Below are positions 16,624 through 25,064 of a stretch of 64,000 bases of DNA, piece by piece. The stretch is from Luteimonas chenhongjianii (GTDB lineage: Bacteria; Pseudomonadota; Gammaproteobacteria; Xanthomonadales; Xanthomonadaceae): the NCBI RefSeq assembly GCF_002327105.1, contig NZ_CP023406.1:558001-622000 (forward strand). Direction: 5' to 3'. Under the pieces are notes generated by a model. It did no database searches. It was not told the DNA's origin and saw only the letters and a list, made by a program, of their open reading frames with translations. Position 1 is the stretch's first letter; each line of letters begins with the position of its first letter. A program made the translations under genes and the position numbers.

Positions 16624-17025
16624 ATGCAGGCCCGGGGACTCGGCGCCGCACTGGCGCTGGTATTGGGGGTGGCCGGAAGCGCGACCGCGAATGACGGACA
16701 GACGCGCGAAGTGCAGTCGCAGGACGGCTCGTTCACCGGTGAGATCGTCGGCACGCCGGCGCAAGGCAGCAAGTTCGCGCAGTTGCAGATCGGCACGAGC
16801 ATGCAGGACGTGCAGGAGCTGATGGACAGCGCGCCGGACCGTTCCCACAGCTACGAGTCGGGCAAGCGCTGGATCCCGTTCTACTTCGGCAACGATGTGA
16901 CGCGCCTGCAGGCGCTGTGCCGCGGCGAGGGCTGTCTGATCTTCACCAGCGGCAACATCTGGGGCGGCGGCAGCCAACTGATCCAGATCGAGGTCGACCC
17001 GGCCGGCGATTGCTACCAGCCCTAG
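16624..17025 (+). CDS. Small secreted protein of unknown function
   Basis: Unrecognised family. A signal peptide (MQARGLGAALALVLGVAGSATA, cleavage after ATA) precedes a 110-residue mature protein. The segment FAQLQIGTSMQDVQELMDSAPDR resembles the start of SmpA/OmlA (BamE-like) domains, where a G-x-s-x-x-d-V-x-x-l-l-G pattern precedes small-molecule or protein binding; the C-terminal part has two cysteines close together (ALCRGEGCLIF) and one near the end. Periplasmic location is likely. The BamE-like link is suggestive only. Confidence 0.65.
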   Translation: MQARGLGAALALVLGVAGSATANDGQTREVQSQDGSFTGEIVGTPAQGSKFAQLQIGTSMQDVQELMDSAPDRSHSYESGKRWIPFYFGNDVTRLQALCRGEGCLIFTSGNIWGGGSQLIQIEVDPAGDCYQP

Positions 17026-17112
17026 CAGGGCCTCGGCGACGCGATGGCATCGCGTCCATACCCCCGCGCGGCCGGGTCCGGCCGCGCGTTCCCGACGACA
17101 AGGAGGTTGCCC

Positions 17113-17471
17113 CTGTACAGCTTGATCCTGCTCGCCGCGTCGACGCTTGCCGCCACCGGCGGGCCGCTGCCGATGCACCCACGGTCTGTCTCAAGACCAC
17201 CATCACCGAGAGTGGGCGCACCCGCGGCACGACGATCGCCGAAGGCTCCGGCGGCCGTCGCGACGACCGCGGCGCGAAGCGCTATCTCGAAGTCCTCAAC
17301 TTCGGCGCCATGCCGCTCGGCGTCACGCCCGGGCAGGCCGGCCACGCCATCGTCAAGGTCCTCGGTCCCGACATGTGGAGCGTGGTCGTGACGGATGGCA
17401 CCGCCCTGTACGAGAGCTGCGACGCGGCGCGCGCTGCGCTCGCGTCTCACTCGATGGCGGAGTCCGGCTGA
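17113..17471 (+). pseudogene. Small secreted protein gene broken by a frameshift (and lacking a normal start)
   Basis: A strong ribosome site (AAGGAGG, 17100-17106) is followed at ideal spacing by CTG (17113), after which the frame reads LYSLILLAASTLAATGG, a clear signal peptide. That frame then becomes meaningless, while the frame one base away reads AAADAPTVCLKTTITESG and continues convincingly (YLEVLNFGAMPLGVTPGQAGHAIVKVL) to the stop. Adding one G in the GGG run at 17161-17163 joins the two halves into a typical exported protein with Cys pairs. So either a base was lost by decay or sequencing error, and the start is CTG (possibly a mutated ATG) or TTG 17107. Function unknown. Confidence 0.6.
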
Positions 17472-17517
17472 CCTGGTTGCGCCGACCGCGGGCACGACGC
17501 GCGCAAGGGCCAGACAC

Positions 17518-17545
17518 ACGAACGCCCCGCAGGCGGGGCGTTCGT
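17518..17545 (-). terminator. Strong bidirectional hairpin terminator between converging genes
   Basis: Perfect 13-bp inverted repeat, ACGAACGCCCCGC and GCGGGGCGTTCGT, with a 2-base spacer, sits between two convergent genes (ends at 17471 and 17562). The T-tracts are weak, but the symmetric stem ending in AAC/GTT fits a bidirectional terminator. Confidence 0.75.
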
Positions 17546-17561
17546 ATCCATTACCCCCGGC

Positions 17562-20342
17562 TCATTCGAACCGGAACTTCGCCCCCACCGTGAAGTAGCG
17601 GCCGATGGCGCCGGCGAAATCCAGCGGGTTGTAGTTGATCGCGCCATAGGTCAGCGGATCGAGCGGGGCGACGCGGTCGGTGAGGTTGGCGACCGTGCCG
17701 AACACTTCCCAGCGGTCGGTGGCCTTCCAGCGCCCGGACAGGTCGATCGAGTAGAAGGAGGCCAGTTCGCAACCGCGCGGCGCATCGTCTCCGTTTGCGA
17801 AGCGGTTGGCGCACAGGGAATCGCCGGCCTCGGTGACGTTGCGCATGCTGTCGCGCCAGTTCACGACGGTGCTCACCGAGAACGCATCGCGCTCCCACGT
17901 CGCGCCGAAGTTGGCGCGGTTCTTCGGTGTGCCGATGCAATTGGTCACGTCGCAATTGCCGTGGGTACCGGCGAACTGGTAGACCGTGCCGTCCGGATCC
18001 TTGCGTTCGAAGGTGCTGATGTGGGTGAACTGCAGATCCAGCCGCAGGTTGCCCGCATCGCCCAGGTCCACGCTCTGCTCCATGTCCACGTCGAAACCCT
18101 CGACGGTGGTCGACGAGGCATTCTCGTAACCGACCAGCACCGCGAGGATCGTGCCGCTGTCGGGGGTACCCGGAATATCGTTGCTGCCGCGGATGACGTT
18201 GGCGCCACCGGCGGCGATCGCCGCGTCCGCGCTGCCGCCGAAGATCTCGTCATTACGACGGATGCGGAAGGCGTCCAATGCCAGCGATCCGCCGACCCAC
18301 GGTGACAGCACAAAGCCGACCGTCGTGCTCTTGGATTTCTCCGGCTTCAGATCGGGATTCGGAGACGTGATCAGCGCGATCGGGCCGGCGTCGCAATCCT
18401 GCGGCTCGTTTCCGGGCGCGGCGCAGCGCACCGGGTCGACGGCCGTGCTGAAGGCGGCCAGGCCACCGGTGCCGGATTCGGCGGGGTTGGGTGCGCGGAA
18501 GCCTTCGGCGTAGGTGCCGCGCAGCGCCAGCCAGTCGATGGGGGACCACTTCACCCCGAACTTGGGCGTGGTCGAGGTTTCGCCGCCGTCGTACTTGTCC
18601 ACGCGCAGAGCGCCGGTCAGCTCCAGGGTCTCGAGCACGGGTGCCTGCAGTTCGACGTAGGCGCTGGTGACCTTCTCGACGCCGCTGTAGCTGGAGTAAC
18701 CCAGACCGATGATGTCGCCCTGATCGGTGAAAGTCTGCGGGGTGAGCGAGACCGACTGGCGCCGGTATTCGGCACCGAGCGCAAGTCCGAGCGCGCCGCC
18801 GCGCAGGTCCATCAACGGGCGCGTGGCCTTGGCGTCGATGACGTCGAGGCGGGTGCGCCCGGCGGCGCTGATCCGCGGCGAGATGAAGTCGTAGAGCGCC
18901 TGTGTATTGAGCCCGGCGTCCTCGCCGATGCGCCAGTAGCCGACCGGGCTGTCGGGGTCCTCGAGCGCGGTCCTGACCCGGCTGTAGCGCAGGAAGCCGG
19001 TGCGTTCGTTGGTCAGGTCGGTACCCGAGTGCAGATAGCCGGCGTCGTAGTCCCAGGCGCCGTAGGTGCCCTTGACGCCGAGCAGTGCGCGCACGAACCG
19101 GCTGTCGTTGTAGGTGACGCGCGGGCCGACGTCGAACGCGGTGTAACGCAGCCTGTTCGCGGTGCCCGGGAACGGGTTGTCGGGATGATCGGGGCCAAGC
19201 ACGGTCGCGCCCGGGCCGGGATCGCTGGCGTTGACCGGCCCGCCGGGATAGCCCCACGCGCCGGAGACACCCGACGGGGTGTTCTGGAAGGTGGTCTTCT
19301 TCTGGGAGGCGCTGAGTTCCATGTAGATCTCGCCGTTGTCACCGAAGGCGAACGCGGCGCGCGAGAAGAAGTTCACGTATTTCTCTTCGGGCGAGAGATC
19401 TCGGAACCGCCCGACATCCCACAGGCAGCCGCCGGCCGGATCCTGCGGCGTCACATCGGACAGGCCGGCGCAGCCGGGCAGGGATTCGAACAGGCCAGTG
19501 GCCGGATTCTCGACCGCGCCAGTGGGCCCGCCACCCGCGGCCGTTCCGCCGCCGCTGATGCGGCCGGGCAGGTTGGTGCTGATGGGGTAGCCCCACGGCC
19601 GCGTATCGCCGGTACCGATCCAGTCGCGATCACGGCGGTCGCGTACGCGGATGCCATCGGTCTTCGCCGCTTCGATGCTGAAGAACGCGTTGTAGCCGTC
19701 ATCGCCCAGGCTGCCGGTACCTGCGGTCAGCGACGCCTTGGGCTGATCGCCGCCGCCGTCCTCGGACCAGCCGTAGGAGACGGTGGCGGTCGCACCCTCG
19801 AAGTCGTTGCGCAGGATCACGTTGACCACGCCGGCAATGGCGTCGGAGCCGTAGATCGAGGAGGCGCCGTCCTTGAGGATCTCGATGCGTGCCACCGCGT
19901 CCAGGGGAATCGTGCTGAGGTCGGTGAAGACCTTCTGGCCATCATCGGCAAGACCGAACGGGGCCATGCGCCGGCCGTTGAGCAGGACCAGCGTGGAACC
20001 GGCGCCAAGCCCGCGCAGCGAGATAGCCGAGCCACCGCCGGCGAAGCCGTTGCCGAAACTCTTGGGGATGGAGCCGGCGCCATCCACCGACAGGCTCTGC
20101 AGGTATTCGCCAACCGTGGTCCTGCCCGTGCGGTCGATCTGCTCACGGCTGATGACCAGCACCGGCGACGCGGTCTCGGTATCGGTCCGCGGAATGTTGG
20201 AGCCGGTGACGGTGATGCGGTCCAGCGTGGTGGTATCGGACTGTTGCGCGGCGGCCTGCAGCGGCAGGACGGCAGCGACGGCACAGGCGATCGAGACAGC
20301 GAGCAGCCGGCGACGCGGCTGCGAAGGAAGGGCGAGCGGCAT
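17562..20342 (-). CDS. TonB-dependent outer-membrane receptor
   Basis: Energy-coupled outer-membrane importer, substrate unknown. Signal peptide MPLALPSQPRRRLLAVSIAC... ends near AAAQ; a TonB-box-like stretch (LDRITVTGSNI) begins the plug, which contains the expected motifs RGLGAGSTLVLLNGRRM and SSIYGSDAIAGVVNVILR. The remaining 700 residues are a beta-barrel with alternating aromatic strands, ending YFTVGAKFRFE, close to the usual C-terminal Phe rule. ATG 20342 is preferred over a TTG at 20360 because GAGG lies 8 bases upstream. 926 aa matches the large Oar/CarO-like TBDR class abundant in Xanthomonadaceae, often carbohydrate- or peptide-specific; no nearby enzyme identifies the ligand. Confidence 0.93.
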   Translation of the reverse strand: MPLALPSQPRRRLLAVSIACAVAAVLPLQAAAQQSDTTTLDRITVTGSNIPRTDTETASPVLVISREQIDRTGRTTVGEYLQSLSVDGAGSIPKSFGNGFAGGGSAISLRGLGAGSTLVLLNGRRMAPFGLADDGQKVFTDLSTIPLDAVARIEILKDGASSIYGSDAIAGVVNVILRNDFEGATATVSYGWSEDGGGDQPKASLTAGTGSLGDDGYNAFFSIEAAKTDGIRVRDRRDRDWIGTGDTRPWGYPISTNLPGRISGGGTAAGGGPTGAVENPATGLFESLPGCAGLSDVTPQDPAGGCLWDVGRFRDLSPEEKYVNFFSRAAFAFGDNGEIYMELSASQKKTTFQNTPSGVSGAWGYPGGPVNASDPGPGATVLGPDHPDNPFPGTANRLRYTAFDVGPRVTYNDSRFVRALLGVKGTYGAWDYDAGYLHSGTDLTNERTGFLRYSRVRTALEDPDSPVGYWRIGEDAGLNTQALYDFISPRISAAGRTRLDVIDAKATRPLMDLRGGALGLALGAEYRRQSVSLTPQTFTDQGDIIGLGYSSYSGVEKVTSAYVELQAPVLETLELTGALRVDKYDGGETSTTPKFGVKWSPIDWLALRGTYAEGFRAPNPAESGTGGLAAFSTAVDPVRCAAPGNEPQDCDAGPIALITSPNPDLKPEKSKSTTVGFVLSPWVGGSLALDAFRIRRNDEIFGGSADAAIAAGGANVIRGSNDIPGTPDSGTILAVLVGYENASSTTVEGFDVDMEQSVDLGDAGNLRLDLQFTHISTFERKDPDGTVYQFAGTHGNCDVTNCIGTPKNRANFGATWERDAFSVSTVVNWRDSMRNVTEAGDSLCANRFANGDDAPRGCELASFYSIDLSGRWKATDRWEVFGTVANLTDRVAPLDPLTYGAINYNPLDFAGAIGRYFTVGAKFRFE

Positions 20343-20636
20343 GGGGAAGACCTCGAACAAGTGGAAGAACTGTGTGTCGGATCCGCCAATCCATCTCGGA
20401 CGGCCGGCGACGCCAGTAAAAATCCCGTTAACGTCGTGCTCGTGTGACGTGAAGCAATTCAGCTCCGGGCGCCCAAGGCGAATTCAACGAAAGTTCATCC
20501 CCGTGCCAATTCAGGTCCCGCGGGGCGAAACCCGGGCGGCGCGATCCCCACCGGCGGGCCGCGCGCGAGGTGCCTTGATTCGTGCAGGCGCGGACCAATA
20601 TCCGCCGCCTATCGTCACCTGCCACACGGAACGTCC
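20343..20636. other. Divergent intergenic region between TonB receptor and htpG
   Basis: About 290 bases of relatively AT-rich DNA for this window (for example AGTAAAAATCCCGTTAACG at 20414-20432) that must carry promoters for both divergent genes. No individual -10/-35 pair is clear enough to call, and no CIRCE-like heat-shock element was seen in front of htpG. Confidence 0.45.
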
Positions 20637-22538
20637 ATGACCGCTACTGTCGAGACCCGCAAGTTCGAAGCCGAAGTCGCCCAGGTGCTGCACCTGGTGA
20701 CGCACTCGCTGTACTCGCACAAGGAAATCTTCCTGCGCGAGCTGATCTCCAACGCCTCCGACGCCTGCGACAAGCTGCGCTTCGAGGCGATCGCCAACCC
20801 GGAGCTGCTGGTCGGCGCGGGCGAGCTGCACATCGATGTGAGCTGGGACAAGGCGGCGCGCACGGTGACGATCCATGACACCGGCATCGGCATGTCGCGC
20901 GAGGACGTGGTCGCCAACATCGGCACCATCGCCAGCTCCGGCACGCGCCGCTTCCTGGAGGCGATGAGTGGCGAGCAGAAAGCCGATGCGCGCCTGATCG
21001 GACAGTTCGGCGTCGGTTTCTATTCCGCCTTTGTGGTCGCCGACCGCGTGACCGTGCTCACCCGCCATGCCGGCGCCGCACCCGAGGCCGGCGTGAAGTG
21101 GGAAAGCGACGGCCGCGGCGAATATTCGCTGGAGGACGTGACCCTGCCCGAGCGTGGCACCACCGTCGTGCTGCACCTCAAGGCCGACGAGGACGAATTC
21201 CTCGATGGCTGGAAGCTGCGTTCGCTGGTGCGCAAGTACTCCGACCACGTCGCGTTCCCGATCCGCATGCCCAAGGACGCGGCCGTGCCCGCCGAGGACG
21301 GGGCTGAGGCCAAGACCGACGCTGCGCCTGAATGGGAGACCGTGAACGACGCCTCGGCGCTGTGGACCAAGTCGAAGTCGGACATCTCCGACGAGGACTA
21401 CCAGAGCTTCTACAAGTCGCTTGGCCACGACTTCAACGACGCCCTGGCCTGGACCCACAACCGCGTCGAAGGCAGCCAGAGCTTCACCACATTGCTGTAT
21501 CTGCCCTCGCAGCCGCCGTTCGACCTGATGATGGGCGGGCGCGACGAGCGCAAGGGCCTGAAGCTCTACATCAAGCGCGTCTTCATCATGGACGCCGCCG
21601 AAGAGCTGCTGCCGAACTACCTGCGTTTCGTGCGCGGCGTGGTGGACGCCGACGATCTGCCGCTCAACGTCAGCCGCGAGATCCTGCAGCACAACCGCCA
21701 GCTCGACCGCATCAAGGGCGCCTGCGTGAAGCGCGTGCTCGATCTGATCGAGAAGCTCGCGCGCGACGAGCCCGAGAAGTTCGCGACGTTCTACAAGGCC
21801 TTCGGCAACACGCTCAAGGAAGGCATCGTCGAAGACCCGAGCAACCGCGAGCGCATCGCCAAACTGCTGCGCTTCGCCTCCACCAAGGGCGATGGCGCCG
21901 CGCAGACCGTGTCGCTGGACGACTACGTCGGCCGCATGCCTGTCGGCCAGGATGCCATCTGGTACATCACCGCCGATGGCTACAAGGCCGCGGCCGGGAG
22001 TCCACAGCTCGAGGCCTTCCGCGCCAAGGACATCGAAGTGCTGCTGATGTTCGACCGCATCGACGAATGGATGCTCGGCAGCCTGCACGAGTACGCCGGC
22101 AAGTCGCTGAAGAACGTGGCCAAGGGTGAACTGCCGCTCGACGCGGCGGACAAAGCCAAGCAGGAAGAAGCGGCGACCGCCGCCGCGCCGCTGGTCGAAC
22201 GCATCAAGCGGCTGCTTGGCGAGCGCGTCGGCGACGTGCGCGTTTCGGCGCGCCTGACCGATTCGCCCTCGTGCCTGGCGCTGGCCGACTACGAGATGGC
22301 CCCGCACCTGGCCCGCCTGCTGCGCGAGGCCGGCCAGGCCGTGCCCGAGAGCAAGCCGACGCTGGAGATCAATCCGCAGCACGCGTTGCTGGCACGGATC
22401 GAAAGCGAAGCCGATGACGCCAAAGCGGCGGACCTCGCGACCCTGCTGCTCGAACAGGCCGAGATCACCGCGGGCGCGCAGCTGCCGGACCCGGCCGCAT
22501 TCGTGCAGCGCATGAACCGGGTGCTGCTGGGCGGGTGA
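20637..22538 (+). CDS. htpG: Molecular chaperone HtpG (Hsp90)
   Basis: Cytosolic ATP-dependent chaperone. N-terminal GHKL ATPase motifs are all visible: [15 protein letters not shown] (N-box), [15 protein letters not shown] (DxGxG) and [15 protein letters not shown] (G2 box). The middle domain carries [19 protein letters not shown] with the catalytic Arg, and the C-terminal dimerisation domain ends [10 protein letters not shown]. 633 aa is standard. The start ATG 20637 gives [20 protein letters not shown], the normal N-terminus. Heat-shock control is expected from the family, but the sigma-32 site is not clear. Confidence 0.98.
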   Translation: MTATVETRKFEAEVAQVLHLVTHSLYSHKEIFLRELISNASDACDKLRFEAIANPELLVGAGELHIDVSWDKAARTVTIHDTGIGMSREDVVANIGTIASSGTRRFLEAMSGEQKADARLIGQFGVGFYSAFVVADRVTVLTRHAGAAPEAGVKWESDGRGEYSLEDVTLPERGTTVVLHLKADEDEFLDGWKLRSLVRKYSDHVAFPIRMPKDAAVPAEDGAEAKTDAAPEWETVNDASALWTKSKSDISDEDYQSFYKSLGHDFNDALAWTHNRVEGSQSFTTLLYLPSQPPFDLMMGGRDERKGLKLYIKRVFIMDAAEELLPNYLRFVRGVVDADDLPLNVSREILQHNRQLDRIKGACVKRVLDLIEKLARDEPEKFATFYKAFGNTLKEGIVEDPSNRERIAKLLRFASTKGDGAAQTVSLDDYVGRMPVGQDAIWYITADGYKAAAGSPQLEAFRAKDIEVLLMFDRIDEWMLGSLHEYAGKSLKNVAKGELPLDAADKAKQEEAATAAAPLVERIKRLLGERVGDVRVSARLTDSPSCLALADYEMAPHLARLLREAGQAVPESKPTLEINPQHALLARIESEADDAKAADLATLLLEQAEITAGAQLPDPAAFVQRMNRVLLGG

Positions 22539-22921
22539 ACCGCCCGGGCTCGCGTCCAGCACGCGACCATGCGTCTCAAGCCCTCCCCCGCGTACGGGGG
22601 AGGGCTGGGTGGGGCAAAGCCCACGTTGGGGAAGGATGACCCGTGCGATCTGCTCGCACGCGATTGCACCGCCGGAGCTGCTTGGTGCCGAAAGAACGAG
22701 CGCTCGCGCCTTCCGACGAGCGCCGAACGCCAGAACTGCGGATGCCCGGCGCACCGCCCATCCCGTGCCCATTCCCACAGCGGCATCCGGCAACGCCCGA
22801 TTCCCCGCGCCCCGCGGATGCGGCACCCTGTCGGCCTCCGTCCCGCGTCCGTCAGAACCTGCTGCCACCGGCGCAGGTGCCGGGACGCAGGGCGGAACCG
22901 TTCCAAGCAGGGACCACGACG
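22539..22921. other. Spacer of REP-like sequence upstream of accessory module
   Basis: About 380 bases holding a GC-rich palindrome (22579-22606) and its trailing conserved-looking sequence (GGGTGGGGCAAAGCCC), then unstructured DNA up to the lipoprotein gene. ORFs across it are spurious translations of the repeat. Confidence 0.6.
22579..22606. repeat. REP-like palindrome, left flank of accessory module
   Basis: Perfect 12-bp inverted repeat AGCCCTCCCCCG / CGGGGGAGGGCT with a 4-base CGTA loop, followed by a GGGTGGGG run. This is the arrangement of the intergenic REP-type palindromes common in Xanthomonadaceae. Related GC palindromes occur near 25022, 30650-30835 and 53170. Confidence 0.75.
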
Positions 22922-23551
22922 ATGGCCGATCGGACCGTACGTACAGGTCGACACTCCACGCGGCCACGCAGGCTCGCGGCCGCGCTCGTCGCCACCGCAC
23001 TCACGACGACAGGATGCCAGGGCATGGCGATGACGCACGAGACGACGCAACCTCCGAGTGGCGCTTCGCAGCCGGGGCCGCTGACCGAGTGGCCGTTGCG
23101 GTTCCTCCGCCACAACTTCGGCATCGCGACGTATGCGGTGCAGGAATACACGGTCATATATGCCAACCGTCCGTACTCGGGCGGGCCGCGACCAGCACGC
23201 GAGGAGGTGCATCCGAATGCGTTCCACGGTACAAGCGCGGGCCACATCTCGATCCGGAACTTCCCGCCCCCCGCCGTTGTGAGATGGACATCCAAGGACG
23301 GGACACCGCTGGAGGCGCAGGTCGACATCGGCGAGATTTTCAAGGATGAGTTGGTGCTCTACGAGGCGCCGCGGGAAGAGATCTCGGACCGTACACCGTC
23401 GATCAATCCAGACATCGTGATGGAGATCAACGACCGAACGATCAACGTCTACATGCGCGCGTTTCTTTCGTTGAAGGCGCCGAGGTTTCCGGAGCGACCG
23501 CATAGCGACTTTCGGGACGACCTGGTACTGGCTTGGAGCCAGACTTACTGA
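22922..23551 (+). CDS. Lipoprotein, candidate immunity protein for the adjacent DUF2235 lipase
   Basis: 209-residue lipoprotein: Arg-rich n-region, hydrophobic core LAAALVATALTTTGC with Cys at residue 32 as lipobox. The mature domain (about 60-200) is a compact beta-rich fold with FGIATYAVQEYTVIYANRP, GTSAGHISIRNFPPPAVVRW and APREEISDRTP. The plan of a short lipoprotein with a beta-sandwich and a central VRW, next to a DUF2235 lipase, matches DUF3304-type immunity lipoproteins (Tli1-like) that neutralise Tle1 lipases in the periplasm; this similarity is one of layout, not proven sequence match. Start ATG 22922 is chosen since upstream residues are repeat noise. It ends 24 bases before the lipase gene, so the two are likely one transcript. 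Confidence 0.7.
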   Translation: MADRTVRTGRHSTRPRRLAAALVATALTTTGCQGMAMTHETTQPPSGASQPGPLTEWPLRFLRHNFGIATYAVQEYTVIYANRPYSGGPRPAREEVHPNAFHGTSAGHISIRNFPPPAVVRWTSKDGTPLEAQVDIGEIFKDELVLYEAPREEISDRTPSINPDIVMEINDRTINVYMRAFLSLKAPRFPERPHSDFRDDLVLAWSQTY

Positions 23552-23575
23552 CCTGTATCCACATGGAGGTGGAGC

Positions 23576-24961
23576 GTGGGCGGACATCGTCAGCCGGACG
23601 GCGTGCGCGCCGATGCCGCGACGGCAGAGCATCTGGCGAGCTTTGACGCCGCAAAGCAATCGCTCGAGAACTTCACTGCGCCGGTGCTGCTTGACGAGCG
23701 CAGGACTGATCAACGTCTCTTCGTCGCGTCCTTCGATGGCACCGGGAACAGCAAGAACGATCCAGGCACGCTGACCAACATAGCCCTGATTGACGAGCAG
23801 ATCAGACGTCATGCGGAGCACGCAGAGCAAATGCTTGGTTACACGCGACTTGGAAGGGGATATGTCGAGGGGCCCGGCACCCAAGGCAGCATCAGCGGAA
23901 TGATCGATGCGATTGACGGCGGGAGTTACGGCGCGCGCTTGGAGGATATGTACCTGCAGTTCGTCAAGCAGGCGAAAAAGTGGGTAGACGGGGACCCAAA
24001 CGCCGACATTCGAATCCTCTCAACTGGTTTCAGTCGGGGTGCAGAGCAGGCGGCCGGCTTCACCAGACTCATCGAAGAGCGAGGCATACAGGACCCAACG
24101 AATGCGATGTTCAAGCGCAACGCCGACGGCCTGATCATCGGTGAAGTAACCTATCCCAATCTGCCGCTCCGCGAGCCTGGTCATGTCATCCAGGCCGCAG
24201 TTCTATTCGACCCGGTCGGCACCGGCGCGCCGCGTCAGAACGACCGACGTCTCGCGGAGTCCGTCGTGTCGGGCTTCCAGATCACTGCGCTGACCGAACG
24301 TCGCAACCTGTTCCAGGGCACGTGGATCACCGACTTCGGGATCACGCCAGATGGCCGTTTCCTCAATGTGGGCGTTGCTGGCGCCCACAGCGATATCGGC
24401 GGCGGCTATCGGCGGGACGGGCTGGCGGTTCTATCAGGCAATCTGGCGATCGACTACATCAACGGAATGATTCGTCCGCCGCCACTCGGGAAGCGCGCCT
24501 TGCCGGACGATCCGGATCGCTACGTAGTCCATCGCTCGAATGAGCATTCCCGCCTCTACTTCACGTCGGTGTTCGACCGACGCGGTGAACGCGGCATGCA
24601 TGACCTGCTCGCACCGCCCACGCTCTGCCAGATCGACTGCCGAGACGCGATGCCGCGCAACGAGGCGATGGCGGCGCGTCTCGAGTGGCGGAACGTGACG
24701 ATCGGGGCCGTGCAAGGCAGCGTTCCGGTTCGCAGCGAAGGCATGGACATGCCGACGTTCGCCAATGGCCTGCTGTCGGCCGCGGCGCGCGATGACGGCA
24801 TCAGGATTTCGGGTCTCACGCGCGAGCAGATCGTCAGCGATGCCGGACAGACCTGGTTGCAGAGCGGCTTCGATGCGCTGGAGCGGCAGTCGCGCGAGTT
24901 CACCGAGCGAGCGGCCGCGCACGCCGCGCCGTCCCATGTGATGGCAGCACCCGAGCTCTAG
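23576..24961 (+). CDS. DUF2235 (Tle1-type) alpha/beta hydrolase, predicted antibacterial phospholipase effector
   Basis: Predicted serine lipase. The DUF2235 signatures are all present: VASFDGTGNS (residues 50-59), the nucleophile elbow STGFSRGAEQ with Ser153, the acid loop VLFDPVGTGAP with Asp212, and the conserved AGAHSDIGGGYR with His271, forming a plausible Ser-Asp-His triad. There is no signal peptide, as expected for cargo of a contact-dependent system (T6SS Tle1, or Xanthomonadales T4SS). I see no XVIPCD, MIX or PAAR segment; the C-terminal 90 residues are simply helical. GTG 23576 follows GGAGGTGGA, a good ribosome site, which decides the start. Codon use is less GC-rich than neighbours, suggesting transfer. 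A housekeeping lipase is the alternative. Confidence 0.8.
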   Translation: MGGHRQPDGVRADAATAEHLASFDAAKQSLENFTAPVLLDERRTDQRLFVASFDGTGNSKNDPGTLTNIALIDEQIRRHAEHAEQMLGYTRLGRGYVEGPGTQGSISGMIDAIDGGSYGARLEDMYLQFVKQAKKWVDGDPNADIRILSTGFSRGAEQAAGFTRLIEERGIQDPTNAMFKRNADGLIIGEVTYPNLPLREPGHVIQAAVLFDPVGTGAPRQNDRRLAESVVSGFQITALTERRNLFQGTWITDFGITPDGRFLNVGVAGAHSDIGGGYRRDGLAVLSGNLAIDYINGMIRPPPLGKRALPDDPDRYVVHRSNEHSRLYFTSVFDRRGERGMHDLLAPPTLCQIDCRDAMPRNEAMAARLEWRNVTIGAVQGSVPVRSEGMDMPTFANGLLSAAARDDGIRISGLTREQIVSDAGQTWLQSGFDALERQSREFTERAAAHAAPSHVMAAPEL

Positions 24962-25021
24962 CCGCTGTGCGGTGTGGCAATGCCGATCCGCTGTCAGCGC
25001 GAAACGGCCGTTCGCCCACCG

Positions 25022-25058
25022 GCCCTCCCCTCGGAGCAGGGAGGCGGGAGGAGGGGAC
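25022..25058. repeat. REP-like GC palindrome, right flank of accessory module
   Basis: CCCTCCC, a short loop, then GGGAGG and a second GGGAGG/GGGG run (25024-25057), an imperfect palindrome similar in character to 22579-22606. It separates the lipase gene from the convergent efflux operon end at 25065. Confidence 0.55.
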
Positions 25059-25064
25059 ATGCTG

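Noticed and set aside
20511..23000. 829-codon minus-strand frame covering htpG
   Set aside because: Shadow of htpG and repeat DNA; the HtpG protein is unambiguous.
23576..24961. Idea that the DUF2235 lipase is a Xanthomonadales T4SS effector carrying an XVIPCD
   Set aside because: I could not see the conserved XVIPCD motifs in the last 120 residues; only the effector-like context remains.
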